The notes beneath the pieces were generated by a model, which was given only the letters and a program-made list of their open reading frames with translations, searched no databases and was not told the origin of the DNA. A stretch of 64,000 nt of DNA from an uncultured Bacteroidales bacterium (GTDB lineage: Bacteria > Bacteroidota > Bacteroidia > Bacteroidales > Paludibacteraceae): the NCBI GenBank assembly GCA_900542355.1, contig UQNE01000005.1, positions 1 to 64,000 of the forward strand. Reading direction: 5' to 3'. Numbering within the stretch: the stretch's first letter is position 1; the number at the start of each line of letters is the position of its first letter. The position numbers were made by a program, and so were the translations under genes. Below are positions 44,301 to 53,469 of this stretch, piece by piece.

Positions 44301-47300
44301 CATGATACACTCTACATTCTCCAGCGTCGGGTTACCCAAGACCGTAATCTTATTTTGCGGTTTGCCGCCGGCATCATCATATATTATATAAGGTATATTG
44401 TTGCCTACATCGGAGTTGCCGGCGCGTTTGGCTTTATTGCGTGCCGTCTTGGCGTTGGTGAATACCGTGAATGGGAAATCGAACATATTATCCTGCGGCC
44501 AGACCTTAAGACGGTCATTGTCTTTGTCGTATAAACCAGGCTCGGTTAGGCGAAGCGGAATCTCGTATTCGTAGTAGTTATTCTTTAGGTCAGAGCCGAG
44601 ACGGATGAAACAACTCAAGTCGCCATCGCTCAAATCGGGGTCAAGGTTCTCCATCTTCTCCGCATGCACAAACATCTGCAGATTTTTGTAGTTGCGCATA
44701 TCGTAACCTGTATTCTTATACACGGCGCGTGCATCTTTCGGACTGAGGTTGGTTACGCGCAACACCATAGCCTGCTCGTTGAGCGGGATGAGGGTGGCTT
44801 GCCCGGGATCGGTCTGTCGGCTTATACCCGGCGGCAAGACATAGTTGACCGGGGTACGCGAGGAGTTTTCCTCTATATTAACGGCTTGTACATCCAACTG
44901 CGCACCGGTATTGACGGTAGTACCCAGCGGATAGAGGTCTTTGGTATAGTTGCGCCATTCGCCGCGCACAAGGTCAAGAGTTGCCAAACGAAGATGTGTC
45001 TCATGGGGACATCCCGTGAGATAGATACGCATAAAACGAATCGACTTGAAATTGCGAATGGAGCCTACGGTCTGCACATCGCTGCTATCGCCACGGAGAG
45101 GTATCTTAAACTGATACCAATTCACCTCCGTCGTCGAGCCGTTACGCAGTTTGACGCTCACTGTTTTTTTCTCGGTGATATGCTGACGACCTACCTCCAT
45201 CATATCGGGGCGCAGCAGTACCTTGTATTGGTAGTATTTCTCGTACTCGTTGAGCGTGTTATCGCCGTTGATGTCCTCTATATCCGGCTGCAAAGTAGAG
45301 GCGGTACCATAACTCTCGGTTTGCGAATCTGCGTCGGGTGAGTTGCCCTCGGTACCGTTGTAGTGCTTGTATCGATCGAGAATAGAGACTTCTTGTTGGT
45401 CGAAGTCGGTGCCGCGATAGTAGTGGAAATTATCCCCGGCGGGGTCGTTAAGCGGTGAGAAAGAATCCGCCTGCCAAGCACTGAGTACCTCAGGGGCAAG
45501 CGTACTCTCCAGAGTTTCGACATATTCGCCATACGGGCGGCGACCATTAAAGGAGAAATTGCGCTCATTGGCAGAACTCAAGCCATTGAGACCCACATCT
45601 TGTTTAGCACGCGCCCCCGCCTCGTTGGAGAAAGCCGTAACGGTAGAGGTAGTCTTAGGAACACGCCCCCATACGGTGGAATCCAACTGATTGAAGTCTT
45701 GATCGGACACAGGCAAACCATGCTCAAACGATTTCTTTCCGTCGCGCAAGATATCCTCCGATATATCACCGAGGTTGATGTACATCTCGCCCTCGTATCC
45801 GTCGGGGTTGGTAAGTGCAGGATCCATCAACCAGAACTCGATATACTCGATGTTTGATTTCTCAAAGTCGGTATTATCCAACTTACGCATCATACCGCCC
45901 CAACGCTTCTTTGGGTCTTTTAGTTTACCCGTTGCGGGGTCGATTTCATCTGCCACGATGTTGTATGGGCCACGCTCCTCGGGGTAGAAACTCAGGTTGA
46001 GCACGCTGATCTTTGCATCCTCGTTGGCTACCTGCTCTTTCTCGGGATATATCTCTTGCTCCCATACGATACGAGTGCGGTGATCCGACATCGCATCGGG
46101 GTCGTTTTTGATGTGCTGCGGCGTATTGGTCTGCGGATAGCCGAAGATAGGATCTACCGTGTACCATGCCAACAACGCACGGTTCTTACCATATTGAATA
46201 TCATTGCTCAGTTTCGACTCATCGAACGGACTTGGCGTAGAGGCCAAGAACCAATAACTCGGATAGTGGACATCGATATTGGTAGTAGTGGATTCAAAAT
46301 CATCGATGTATGCCGTACCTACCGAACCGACATCGCGTGTATGCCCCGGTATGAGGTGGGCAAACTCGGCATTTATCTGAAAAGTAGAAGGCGCAGACGC
46401 ACTGATCCATGGTATCTTATCGATGGCATTGGTCAGCCATTGCATCTCGGTTTTCCAACTGCCGTTCACACCCCATATTGTGTTTGCCAAAGGTTCACTT
46501 CCGGTATTCACTTTGGTGGTAATCGGGCGTTCACGCAAGTGCATAATCGTTCCGCCAATCACCAAATCGGGGTTGAATTCATACTCAAGGTGCGCACCAA
46601 AGAGACTCTTGCGCTGCATTGAGAAGGTGGATTGGTTCTCCAGTTTGACATCCACATTGGTACCCGATTCGAGAATCGACTGGTTGAGTATGGTTACCGT
46701 TCCCATAGTGTAATCTACGGTATAGTCCACATTCTCAATAAGTGTGGCACCACCCGCTGTTACCATAACGCTACCACGCGGCACATTCATTGCATTCAGG
46801 CGTATCTCGCTACCGCTCGTGCCCTTGTATTTACCCGTCAGATGAAATTTATTTTTCTCCGTCATCTCCTGCGCCACCACAAGCGTAGAGTCGTAGAGTT
46901 CTTGGAACACATACTTATTAGCAATCGCATCGTTGCCGATAGCCGAACGCAAATGGCTACCGAAAGGCTCCAATACCGGGAAAATAACACGACCGTTGCT
47001 CGAATAGACGGTCATATTCTCTATATAATCGAACTTACCATCGGGATAGGGGTTGTTCTTGCTATCCAATCGGTCGAGGTTCATCACGCGTAGCAATTGT
47101 TTGCCCGCTATGGCCCCTTCGGTAAGATACTGCATATCCGTACCCACCGAGTCGTTACGATAGGTAACATACAACTCAAACTTATCGGACGATATTGAAT
47201 TAGCGCCAAGCGAGTAGATGTTCTTCATCATCAAATCCCAAGTACCTGCGTTTTTCTTTTGCGGAGCATTGGATGTACTCTTCAGCAGTTTGAGGACTAA

Positions 47301-48848
47301 GGCATTCGGTGCCCGCAACTCGTCGCTCGCATCGGTAGAGAACTCACCCACTTGATATACCTGTCCGCCGTAGGTATATTCGTACGCTACGGCCAACACC
47401 TCATCTTGATTGAGCGCAGAACGCAAAGAGATAAAACCTAAAGCCGAGTTGAGCGTATATTCGCTCGATGACAATAGTCTCGCAGACTCTACTTTCTCAA
47501 AGTCATCACCGCCCTCCAAGTCAGAAAGCACTTTGCTCACCTGCTGAATGTCGCGGATGTTGGCTCGGCTGCGGATATTATTGTAAAGATCATTGGTCTT
47601 GTTGTCCGGCACAGCCGAAACACCGGCTACCCAAGTATGGTTGGCAATATGGGCATTGGTTTCGCCCAAATCGGTAAAAGCGATGATGTTGCGGGTTTGG
47701 TCGTAGTTGCCGCGTTTGTTGGTAACCCAAACCTCAATCTTATTGATTGTTACGCCACTGGCAATATAGGGTGCAGTAGCCATAGCACCCTCATATTGGT
47801 CGCGGAAGAAATAACTCAAGAAAAAGTGGCGGTTCTCATCGTAATTATCGCCGGAGACATCAAACTTAGTCATCTGCGCCCCGCCTTTTGAACTTACGGT
47901 TTGGCTCTCTGAGTTCTGTTGGCTCACAAGAGCCTGAATACGGAACTTACCAAACTTAAGGTTGGTCTTGATACCAAACAGAGCCTGACTACCACGGATC
48001 AAACCGGAGTTCAAATCCATCGTAACATTACCTGCTTCTATCGACTGGATAATATCATCCTCTTGCCCCTTGTACGCCAATTTAAGGTTTTGCTGATCGA
48101 ATGAAAAACTGGCTTCGGTGTTGTAACTCATATTGAAATTGAGTTTCTCTCCCACCTTACCATTTACGCTCACCTGTATTTTCTCGTCAAAATCGAAGAT
48201 ATTGTTGTTTCTCGCACGGAGAGTAAGGCTCGGATTCTCTATGTATTGGTGCTTAAAGCCAAACAGCAACTCCGCCGAGCCTTGCATCTTCAGTTGCACA
48301 CCACCAGGACCGAACACCTTGTCCGCCGGACCGATATTAAACTTCATATCGGTGATGTCGAATTTGCTCTCGTTGTTATGCTCCACCTCGCTGATTTTCT
48401 GTTGCCAATAGGAATGCATCAGTTTCTGCTCTGTGTAGGCTTTGTACTCACCCTCCGTCATTAGGTAAGGCGTAGCAATATCGACATCCCCTATCTTGGT
48501 ATGGATGACATAGTACCCCGTATTGGGCTGATAATCAATAGTTGTAGTGATATTCACAGGGGTTGTCAGATCCATACTGCTCTTAGGAGAGGAGAGTTGC
48601 TCATAGTTGTCAGCCCCTACTTGTTGTACCTGTACGGGTGCCCATATTGCACTATCTGCCAAAGCCGTCTCTGCCGATACTGTTTCTACATCTGTCGGCT
48701 CCTGCGTAGTAGTCTGCTGTGCGGCTTGGGCAGCGGCTTGCTCCTCCATACGACGATCATTCCGCTTGCTCGGAACAAGCGGCTGACGCTGTTGTGCCCA
48801 TAGGGTTAGAGGGGCTAACAGCAAAAATATATAGGCAAATCGTTTCAG
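41334..48848 (-). CDS. sprA: Type IX secretion translocon protein SprA
   Basis: SprA (Sov) is the very large outer-membrane barrel that forms the type IX secretion translocon. The product of about 2504 residues fits that size. It includes the repeated SprA_N-type blocks (HLIPGHTRDVGSVGTAYIDD near residue 850) and the barrel ending ISSSYPIKSDNVGINIKLML. No ATG gives a signal peptide. A CTG at 48848, 4 bp after the ruvA stop, starts [M]KRFAYIFLLLAPLTLWAQ, a complete signal peptide. The alternative TTG at 48824 would leave only half of one. So I infer a CTG start, or a mutated ATG. With GldH and a T9SS-type tail remnant it implies a T9SS. Confidence 0.93.
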   Translation of the reverse strand: MKRFAYIFLLLAPLTLWAQQRQPLVPSKRNDRRMEEQAAAQAAQQTTTQEPTDVETVSAETALADSAIWAPVQVQQVGADNYEQLSSPKSSMDLTTPVNITTTIDYQPNTGYYVIHTKIGDVDIATPYLMTEGEYKAYTEQKLMHSYWQQKISEVEHNNESKFDITDMKFNIGPADKVFGPGGVQLKMQGSAELLFGFKHQYIENPSLTLRARNNNIFDFDEKIQVSVNGKVGEKLNFNMSYNTEASFSFDQQNLKLAYKGQEDDIIQSIEAGNVTMDLNSGLIRGSQALFGIKTNLKFGKFRIQALVSQQNSESQTVSSKGGAQMTKFDVSGDNYDENRHFFLSYFFRDQYEGAMATAPYIASGVTINKIEVWVTNKRGNYDQTRNIIAFTDLGETNAHIANHTWVAGVSAVPDNKTNDLYNNIRSRANIRDIQQVSKVLSDLEGGDDFEKVESARLLSSSEYTLNSALGFISLRSALNQDEVLAVAYEYTYGGQVYQVGEFSTDASDELRAPNALVLKLLKSTSNAPQKKNAGTWDLMMKNIYSLGANSISSDKFELYVTYRNDSVGTDMQYLTEGAIAGKQLLRVMNLDRLDSKNNPYPDGKFDYIENMTVYSSNGRVIFPVLEPFGSHLRSAIGNDAIANKYVFQELYDSTLVVAQEMTEKNKFHLTGKYKGTSGSEIRLNAMNVPRGSVMVTAGGATLIENVDYTVDYTMGTVTILNQSILESGTNVDVKLENQSTFSMQRKSLFGAHLEYEFNPDLVIGGTIMHLRERPITTKVNTGSEPLANTIWGVNGSWKTEMQWLTNAIDKIPWISASAPSTFQINAEFAHLIPGHTRDVGSVGTAYIDDFESTTTNIDVHYPSYWFLASTPSPFDESKLSNDIQYGKNRALLAWYTVDPIFGYPQTNTPQHIKNDPDAMSDHRTRIVWEQEIYPEKEQVANEDAKISVLNLSFYPEERGPYNIVADEIDPATGKLKDPKKRWGGMMRKLDNTDFEKSNIEYIEFWLMDPALTNPDGYEGEMYINLGDISEDILRDGKKSFEHGLPVSDQDFNQLDSTVWGRVPKTTSTVTAFSNEAGARAKQDVGLNGLSSANERNFSFNGRRPYGEYVETLESTLAPEVLSAWQADSFSPLNDPAGDNFHYYRGTDFDQQEVSILDRYKHYNGTEGNSPDADSQTESYGTASTLQPDIEDINGDNTLNEYEKYYQYKVLLRPDMMEVGRQHITEKKTVSVKLRNGSTTEVNWYQFKIPLRGDSSDVQTVGSIRNFKSIRFMRIYLTGCPHETHLRLATLDLVRGEWRNYTKDLYPLGTTVNTGAQLDVQAVNIEENSSRTPVNYVLPPGISRQTDPGQATLIPLNEQAMVLRVTNLSPKDARAVYKNTGYDMRNYKNLQMFVHAEKMENLDPDLSDGDLSCFIRLGSDLKNNYYEYEIPLRLTEPGLYDKDNDRLKVWPQDNMFDFPFTVFTNAKTARNKAKRAGNSDVGNNIPYIIYDDAGGKPQNKITVLGNPTLENVECIMIGIRNSGTHEASGEVWVNELRLSEFNEQGGVAAMANAALSVSDIAQLNVAGRLETAGYGSIESNVLDRNMDNIYQISVSAALEAGRLFPEKAKIQMPLYVSYSNETLSPDYDPLDTDIKLKETLDTYANDEKEKRDSVRTMSNTVQESTSFSVTNMKVNIKSKKRDMFYDPANFSISASYNKQNEHTPEMERNVTTDHKGSFNYAYSFNPQPWEPFKKVQKVQKVKFLKEMNFYYLPQSWAFSTNMHRTFSHMKMRDLTATASDQMDLTFSKDFTWDRNFDFKYDLTKNMKFSFQSAMNSTIDEGYYAPEILRDYAFTNDYYEAWRDTIQRSLAKWGSPYTYQQVFTASWNVPFNRIPYLEALSANASYNATYNWARTAQTTSDTDLGNTISSLQSWQVDGGINFETLYGKSKYWKQMTQQYTRRQTRRAFKPKTYSQTIKAEKGKTIEVTHRLNSESLTVTATDSAGHRIPVSFKPNGNTKVNITSKADCEAMVLTITTKDPSQRTPAQVTGDMFAYIGTMFRRVQVTYRETNSMTVPGFNPEAGFMGQRRTEGLYAPGFDFAFGFIPSDFVNRAKENGWLSGDTAVVQPATRAFTSDFDLKLTLEPLPGLKIQVNGKRYFANSTSIIYSYDQLQENMTGSFNITQVAIGTAFSKIGTQEDNFANATYNQFLQNLDVMQGRVQAQYEGVLYPTTGFMKGVLPGGQVYDPSKGSVAKNSADVLVPAFLAAYTGRNANTMNLNPFLSILRVLPNWSVTYDGLGKLPWMRDHFRSVTLTHAYTCKYSIGSYGSYSTWVPLDGQTDKMVGFVRDVTTDMPIPSSAYDISNVSITEAFSPLIGLNLSMKNSLSCKFEYRKQRNLALNVTSVQLTEGHTNEFVIGGGYTIKNLSFITKKKDGGQKKVSNDLKLNVDISYKDIKTLLRKVEEGITQASSGNKVFAIKISADYVLSQKVNLQLFYDHQGTTPLISSSYPIKSDNVGINIKLMLTR

Positions 48849-48852
48849 AGAA

Positions 48853-49464
48853 TCAAAGCATTTTTAGGGCATGACGAATCACTTGTTCTACACCGAATGC
48901 AGGATTGTCTTTTAGAATCTTATCCACCACTTTTCCGCTGGCAGCAGCCTGAAAACCAAGCATAGTGAGTGCGCTGACCGCCTCGGTTTTCACTTCGCTA
49001 TCCACCGAACCAAAATTATCTTCCATAGGCAACTCGGTCGGATCACTACCCAAATCGATTTTGAGCACCTTATCTTTGAGGTCCACGATGACACGCTGCG
49101 CAGTCTTGGGTCCCAATCCTTTCACTTGCGACAAGGCTTTGGCATTGCCCGTTGCAATAATTTGGCGTATCTCCGCTGCAGAAAAAGCAGACATTATCAT
49201 CCGTGCAGTATTAGCACCAATACCGCTTACCGTCAGCAACAAGACAAACAAAGCGCGTTCTCCCGTAGTCGGGAAACCGAACAAATCGTGGGTGTCTTCG
49301 CGTATAATCTCGGAAATATAAAGTTTGGTATCTTGATTTTCTTTGCCAACCAATGTCGAATAGGTTGGCAGGGCGATATTGATGGCATATCCTACACCGG
49401 CAGCCTCTATCACCGCCATTGTCGGGTTTAGTTCAGCAAGTTGTCCTTTGATGTATTCAATCAT
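48853..49464 (-). CDS. ruvA: Holliday junction branch-migration protein RuvA
   Basis: RuvA binds four-way junctions and loads RuvB. The 203-residue protein has the N-terminal OB domain (MIEYIKGQLAEL), two helix-hairpin-helix units (LLTVSGIGANTARMIMS and ALSQVKGLGPKTAQRVIVDL), an acidic linker, and the C-terminal RuvB-contact domain. It is the first gene of the ruvA-sprA-kinase operon. Confidence 0.97.
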   Translation of the reverse strand: MIEYIKGQLAELNPTMAVIEAAGVGYAINIALPTYSTLVGKENQDTKLYISEIIREDTHDLFGFPTTGERALFVLLLTVSGIGANTARMIMSAFSAAEIRQIIATGNAKALSQVKGLGPKTAQRVIVDLKDKVLKIDLGSDPTELPMEDNFGSVDSEVKTEAVSALTMLGFQAAASGKVVDKILKDNPAFGVEQVIRHALKML

Positions 49465-49575
49465 ATCCGTCTGTCTTTCTAAGTCTGCCTAATATATATA
49501 TTACAACTATTATTGAGAGAATACTACTATAATCTCTCCGCCTACCGCTACTGACAATAGTTGCAAAATAGCGCA

Positions 49576-49607
49576 CAAAGTTACGACAAATTTCTCAGAT
49601 ATGCAAG
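49576..49607 (-). promoter_or_regulatory. Promoter of ruvA-sprA
   Basis: CTTG (49607-49604), 20 bp and TAACTTTG (49583-49576) on the minus strand, with a leader of about 105 nt. Confidence 0.7.
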
Positions 49608-49713
49608 CACTTATGCCATTTCGGTATCGCGCAGCCTAAAAACTCTACATAGAGATACTCCATCGCCTGCGAATTTTCTATCCCCAAAGCAAATTGATTT
49701 TGCGATAAGGCAC

Positions 49714-52515
49714 CTAATTTCTCGTTAATCTCAGCCGCTTATATTCCGAATAGGACATCGTTCGATTGCAGCCGCTTCCGTCCGACCGATAGTTGGTACA
49801 ACCAAGAAACATATCCCTCTGCCCCTTTTTAACAATCAAATAGCCATCTTTACACGAATCACACTTGAGTATGGACATATTCTCTCCCTTTAAGTCGTTG
49901 GTCATAAAATCACAAATCTCGGGTTCGTTTGAACATATCCATAGTCGAAGACCATACGATTTTTTGTAGCGTAGTTGCAGCGGATACCCACATATCGGGC
50001 ACTGTTTACGCTCTACGCCTTTTTTCTTCTCTTTATCGATCTCACCTCGGACCACCACACTCGGATAATCGCGCAGCAATTCTAATATAAAATCAGACGG
50101 ATGTTGCTGTGGCGTAACAAGATACACCCTATTTTTTGTACGCGTTAAGGCTACATAAAACAAGCGTCGCTCTTCTGCATAATCAATGTCATAATCGGTT
50201 TTGACAACATAATGCAACACGGGATCGTCCTCTATTTTAGACGGAAAACCATAAACGGCATCCATATTGTTGAAAACTATCACATTGTCGTACCCGAGTC
50301 CCTTGGCACGGTGTACAGTCATAAAATCAAAATAGTAAGCATTGTATTTTTTCGACCAAACATTGCCTGTCTTCTCATCGTACACAAAATCACTGGAACG
50401 GCACAGGTTATATCCGTCAAAACTATATCTACCAAGCAGGAGAATTGTAGATTTGGGGCTTTGAGCAATAATCTCATCCATTATTTTTTCGACCGTTTCA
50501 CCAATCAAATAATACTTTCCTCCTTTTCCCTCATACTTAGAACGATCGACTTCTTCTGTATAAGTTTGAATAATTATCGGATCTTTGATATGCTTTGGCG
50601 AAACAAGCGATTTACGCATCTGATGGATATTCTTTTGCACAAAGCCACCTGCAATATCAATCAATTCTTGCGCATTACGATAAGTTTTTGTAATACGCAA
50701 TTCATCACCATAGCCAAAAACCTCCTTAAATTTGGTAAATAGACTAATATCCGATCCAGCATACGCATATATCGACTGCCAATCATCTCCTACTGCAATG
50801 ATTTTTGCGTTACACATTCGGCTCAATTCTTTCGTCAAATTGAATCGTTGGCGGGAAATATCTTGATACTCATCTACTATGATATAGCGGAAATCTAATT
50901 TCGTACCCTTCAACTCTTCCTCACGCAAGATACGCGCCGAATCATTTATCATATCCTCAAAATCTATAGCGTGTCGCTCTTTGAGCCGTTTTGTATATTC
51001 ATAGTAACACTGCTCGCAAATGCAAAGAAATAATTTAGTACGCTCGTTATTAGATGTCGTTTGAAAACGGAAGAAACAATCCGTAGTCATACCATTAGTT
51101 TTGAAGTTCTGTATAAAAGTACAGACCAACTTCACCAAACGAGATATGTATTTGTTTTCCTCTGTGCTGACTATTTTCTCAAATACTTCACGCGATGGAC
51201 GCGGCTGTAATTCAAAACCATACTTAATAAGTTCTTCTTTCAGATGGTCTTGCAAAGAACGCCCATCATTGTAGGCAGAGAATGTATAAATTAAATCGGT
51301 CTTATGCTCGCGATGAAGCACAATTTTATCATTTACAGCCTTTTTATAGCGTTCCAAATCAGCCTCTGTATAGCGAGCATTTCGTCCGTCTTGCGTTATT
51401 CCAAAGTGTTCAATATATGCAACCTTATCCCCTTGCGTAATTGTAAAATCGGGCGTATATGGTTTGCAAGAATGGAGAATATTGAACGGGTACTGTTTTT
51501 CATATACATAAGCTATATTGTTCATAAACAAGAAATTAGCGATCTGCACTTCTTGATTAGAACGCAATGTTTCATGTACAATGGTTATGTGCTTGCTTCG
51601 GCGTTGGTTGATTATCTTTTCTGCATATTCATCTATATTTCCCTTGATGGTGGTAAAGTCGGCTTTGGCAATATAGTTGAAAAAGGTATTTAGGTCTTCC
51701 CCTTCATAAGGTGCATCAAAATAACTACCAAAAAATAAGACCAACTTATCTACCAACTCCGGATTTTCCAATATATTGCCCTTCAGATAGTTATTGATTA
51801 CATGATACATAAAACCCGAATCAACCACCCTTTTTCTATCCTCATCTTGTCTTTTCAAGATAGCGTAACCCGTTTTATGGAAGGTTGTTACAGGGCAAGG
51901 AATACCCAATGCTTTATTTATCTTTTGGCGCAGTTCGTCCACTGCCTTATTAGTAAAAGAAATCACCAATATCTGTGTCGGCTTAATCTTCTTTTTCTCG
52001 ACCAAATATCGTACTTTTGCAGCCACGGTAGTGGTTTTTCCCGCACCGGCACCAGCTATTACTAAGGTATAATCCTCATCCGACAATACAACTTTTCTCT
52101 GCTCCTCATCTAACAAAATCGCAGAATCAATAGGTTTGAGTATCGAATCTAAATAACCTCTATCGCTCTGCAAATGACGCTCAATAAAGTGCTGATTGTG
52201 CGTAGCAAAAATCTTTCCGCCATTGGAATCAGATACACACCCATACCGCTCAATAAATTGCTCGATACGCGCTCTTTCTACATGGTTGGTCTCACAATAG
52301 GACTGCAGCATCCCTGTAGAAATCAGTTTACTAAAAGTGGTGAAAACATCCTTGTATTCATCACGAAGCCATAAATAATCTTTGCGTGCGATATACTTGT
52401 CCGCACCCAATAGAGAGCGAATCATTACCTCGAACTCCTTTAGTTTCTGAAGTTCGGGTGTAGGTATCATATCCTTTTTACTAAATCGGGATAATATATT
52501 CGCTATAAATGACAT
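49714..52515 (-). CDS. UvrD/HelD-like superfamily 1 helicase with nuclease-like insert and zinc ribbons
   Basis: The 933-residue protein is an SF1 helicase: Walker A AGAGAGKTT at 154-162, DEYQDIS, GDDWQSIYAYAGSD, the TVHRAKGLGYDNV block and LFYVALTRTK. Between the motor halves, about residues 350-420, a segment reads YTPDFTI...VAYIEHFG. It resembles a PD-(D/E)xK nuclease core, though the usual Lys is replaced. The C terminus has two topoisomerase-type zinc ribbons (CPICGYPLQLRY and CDSCKDGYLIV). The start at 52515 follows the promoter. It resembles helicase IV; repair or defence use is not decided. Confidence 0.85.
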   Translation of the reverse strand: MSFIANILSRFSKKDMIPTPELQKLKEFEVMIRSLLGADKYIARKDYLWLRDEYKDVFTTFSKLISTGMLQSYCETNHVERARIEQFIERYGCVSDSNGGKIFATHNQHFIERHLQSDRGYLDSILKPIDSAILLDEEQRKVVLSDEDYTLVIAGAGAGKTTTVAAKVRYLVEKKKIKPTQILVISFTNKAVDELRQKINKALGIPCPVTTFHKTGYAILKRQDEDRKRVVDSGFMYHVINNYLKGNILENPELVDKLVLFFGSYFDAPYEGEDLNTFFNYIAKADFTTIKGNIDEYAEKIINQRRSKHITIVHETLRSNQEVQIANFLFMNNIAYVYEKQYPFNILHSCKPYTPDFTITQGDKVAYIEHFGITQDGRNARYTEADLERYKKAVNDKIVLHREHKTDLIYTFSAYNDGRSLQDHLKEELIKYGFELQPRPSREVFEKIVSTEENKYISRLVKLVCTFIQNFKTNGMTTDCFFRFQTTSNNERTKLFLCICEQCYYEYTKRLKERHAIDFEDMINDSARILREEELKGTKLDFRYIIVDEYQDISRQRFNLTKELSRMCNAKIIAVGDDWQSIYAYAGSDISLFTKFKEVFGYGDELRITKTYRNAQELIDIAGGFVQKNIHQMRKSLVSPKHIKDPIIIQTYTEEVDRSKYEGKGGKYYLIGETVEKIMDEIIAQSPKSTILLLGRYSFDGYNLCRSSDFVYDEKTGNVWSKKYNAYYFDFMTVHRAKGLGYDNVIVFNNMDAVYGFPSKIEDDPVLHYVVKTDYDIDYAEERRLFYVALTRTKNRVYLVTPQQHPSDFILELLRDYPSVVVRGEIDKEKKKGVERKQCPICGYPLQLRYKKSYGLRLWICSNEPEICDFMTNDLKGENMSILKCDSCKDGYLIVKKGQRDMFLGCTNYRSDGSGCNRTMSYSEYKRLRLTRN

Positions 52516-52627
52516 AGTGTTATTTCCGTTCCGTAATCTTATGCACCGAGGTGTCCCATAAAATTTCCCCCGATGCATTGCTGCACACAAGCCAGCACAC
52601 AATACCTAATGGTAAAAGATTGTGGTG

Positions 52628-52659
52628 CAAAGATACATCTTTTTGATGAGGTATGCAAA
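52628..52659 (-). promoter_or_regulatory. Helicase gene promoter
   Basis: TTTG (52659-52656), 20 bp and TATCTTTG (52635-52628) on the minus strand; the leader is about 105 nt. Confidence 0.75.
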
Positions 52660-52706
52660 TAAAAATACTATCCCACAGCGAATTATCTCGTATCAAAACG
52701 CAAACG

Positions 52707-52732
52707 AAGGGACTGCCGTGCGGCAGTCCCTT
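52707..52732 (-). terminator. Hairpin between rpsT and the helicase gene
   Basis: AAGGGACTGCCG-tg-CGGCAGTCCCTT is a perfect 12-bp stem lying about 155 bp past the rpsT stop. The T tract is weak, so it may be a terminator or only a structured spacer. Confidence 0.65.
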
Positions 52733-52887
52733 GCGTGTAAAGGTTTATTGAATTGACGGTTGGCGGATTTGTTTCAAACAATCATACCCTGTCAATAAAA
52801 TGTGGACAAGTTCAAGATAGATTCAAACCTACTCAGTCTATTTTATGTATCAGACTTATCGGTCTATCCGAACTAATCTAATCGAGA

Positions 52888-53142
52888 TTAGGCGAGTTTG
52901 TTTACATAAACAGCCAACTTCGATTTCAAGTTAGCAGCCTTGTTCTTGTGGATAATGTTGCGTTTAGCTAACTTATCCAACATCGAACTGACCTTAGGCA
53001 GTGCAGCTTGAGCAGCAGCCTTATCGGTAGTAGCACGCAAGTCGCGCACAGCGTTGCGAGCCGTTTTTGCATAATAGTGGTTGCGAGCCTTACGGGTAGC
53101 CGTTTGGCGGATGCGTTTCAAAGAAGATTTGTGATTTGCCAT
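52888..53142 (-). CDS. rpsT: 30S ribosomal protein S20
   Basis: The 84-residue basic protein starts MANHKSSLKRIRQTATRKAR and ends in KNKAANLKSKLAVYVNKLA, typical of S20, which binds 16S rRNA. It lies 72 bp downstream of tRNA-Glu on the same strand and has no promoter of its own that I can see. It is probably cotranscribed with the tRNA from the promoter at 53349. Confidence 0.96.
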   Translation of the reverse strand: MANHKSSLKRIRQTATRKARNHYYAKTARNAVRDLRATTDKAAAQAALPKVSSMLDKLAKRNIIHKNKAANLKSKLAVYVNKLA

Positions 53143-53214
53143 CTTAGTAAATAGATGAAAATTGTTTTACAAATGTGTTACCTTTGAGGAAGGTTTTCTT
53201 TGCGGTTATTAAAG

Positions 53215-53286
53215 TAGTCCATAGCAGAGTCGAACTGCTCTTTAGAGAATGAAAATCTCTCGTCCTAACCGATAGACGAATGGACC
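53215..53286 (-). tRNA. tRNA-Glu (anticodon TTC)
   Basis: A 72-nt cloverleaf on the minus strand begins GGTCCATTCGTCTATCGG. The anticodon stem is AGAGA/TCTCT with loop TTTTCAT (anticodon TTC), and the T arm is GAGCAGTTCGACTCTGCT-like. The acceptor again closes with G1-U72 and the discriminator is A. CCA is not encoded. Confidence 0.93.
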
Positions 53287-53348
53287 CACAACTTTTCTAC
53301 TTGTTAAGTTTATTCACAATAAGAGACCGCTCAAGCGAAAAGCGGGTG

Positions 53349-53380
53349 CAAAGATACTACAAAAATCCGAATACTCCAAA
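53349..53380 (-). promoter_or_regulatory. tRNA-Glu/rpsT promoter
   Basis: TTTG (53380-53377), 20 bp and TATCTTTG (53356-53349) on the minus strand. It lies back to back with the plus promoter at 53417. Confidence 0.78.
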
Positions 53381-53416
53381 TAATTTACAGAGAAAATATA
53401 CTTTTTGGTTCATTTT

Positions 53417-53448
53417 TTTGCATATTCAGCCAAATTATAGTATCTTTG
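53417..53448 (+). promoter_or_regulatory. Promoter of the barrel protein gene
   Basis: TTTG (53417-53420), 20 bp and TATCTTTG (53441-53448), with a leader of about 15 nt that fixes the start codon at 53470. Confidence 0.8.
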
Positions 53449-53469
53449 CAGCGCAAAAAGTCTGTTTCT

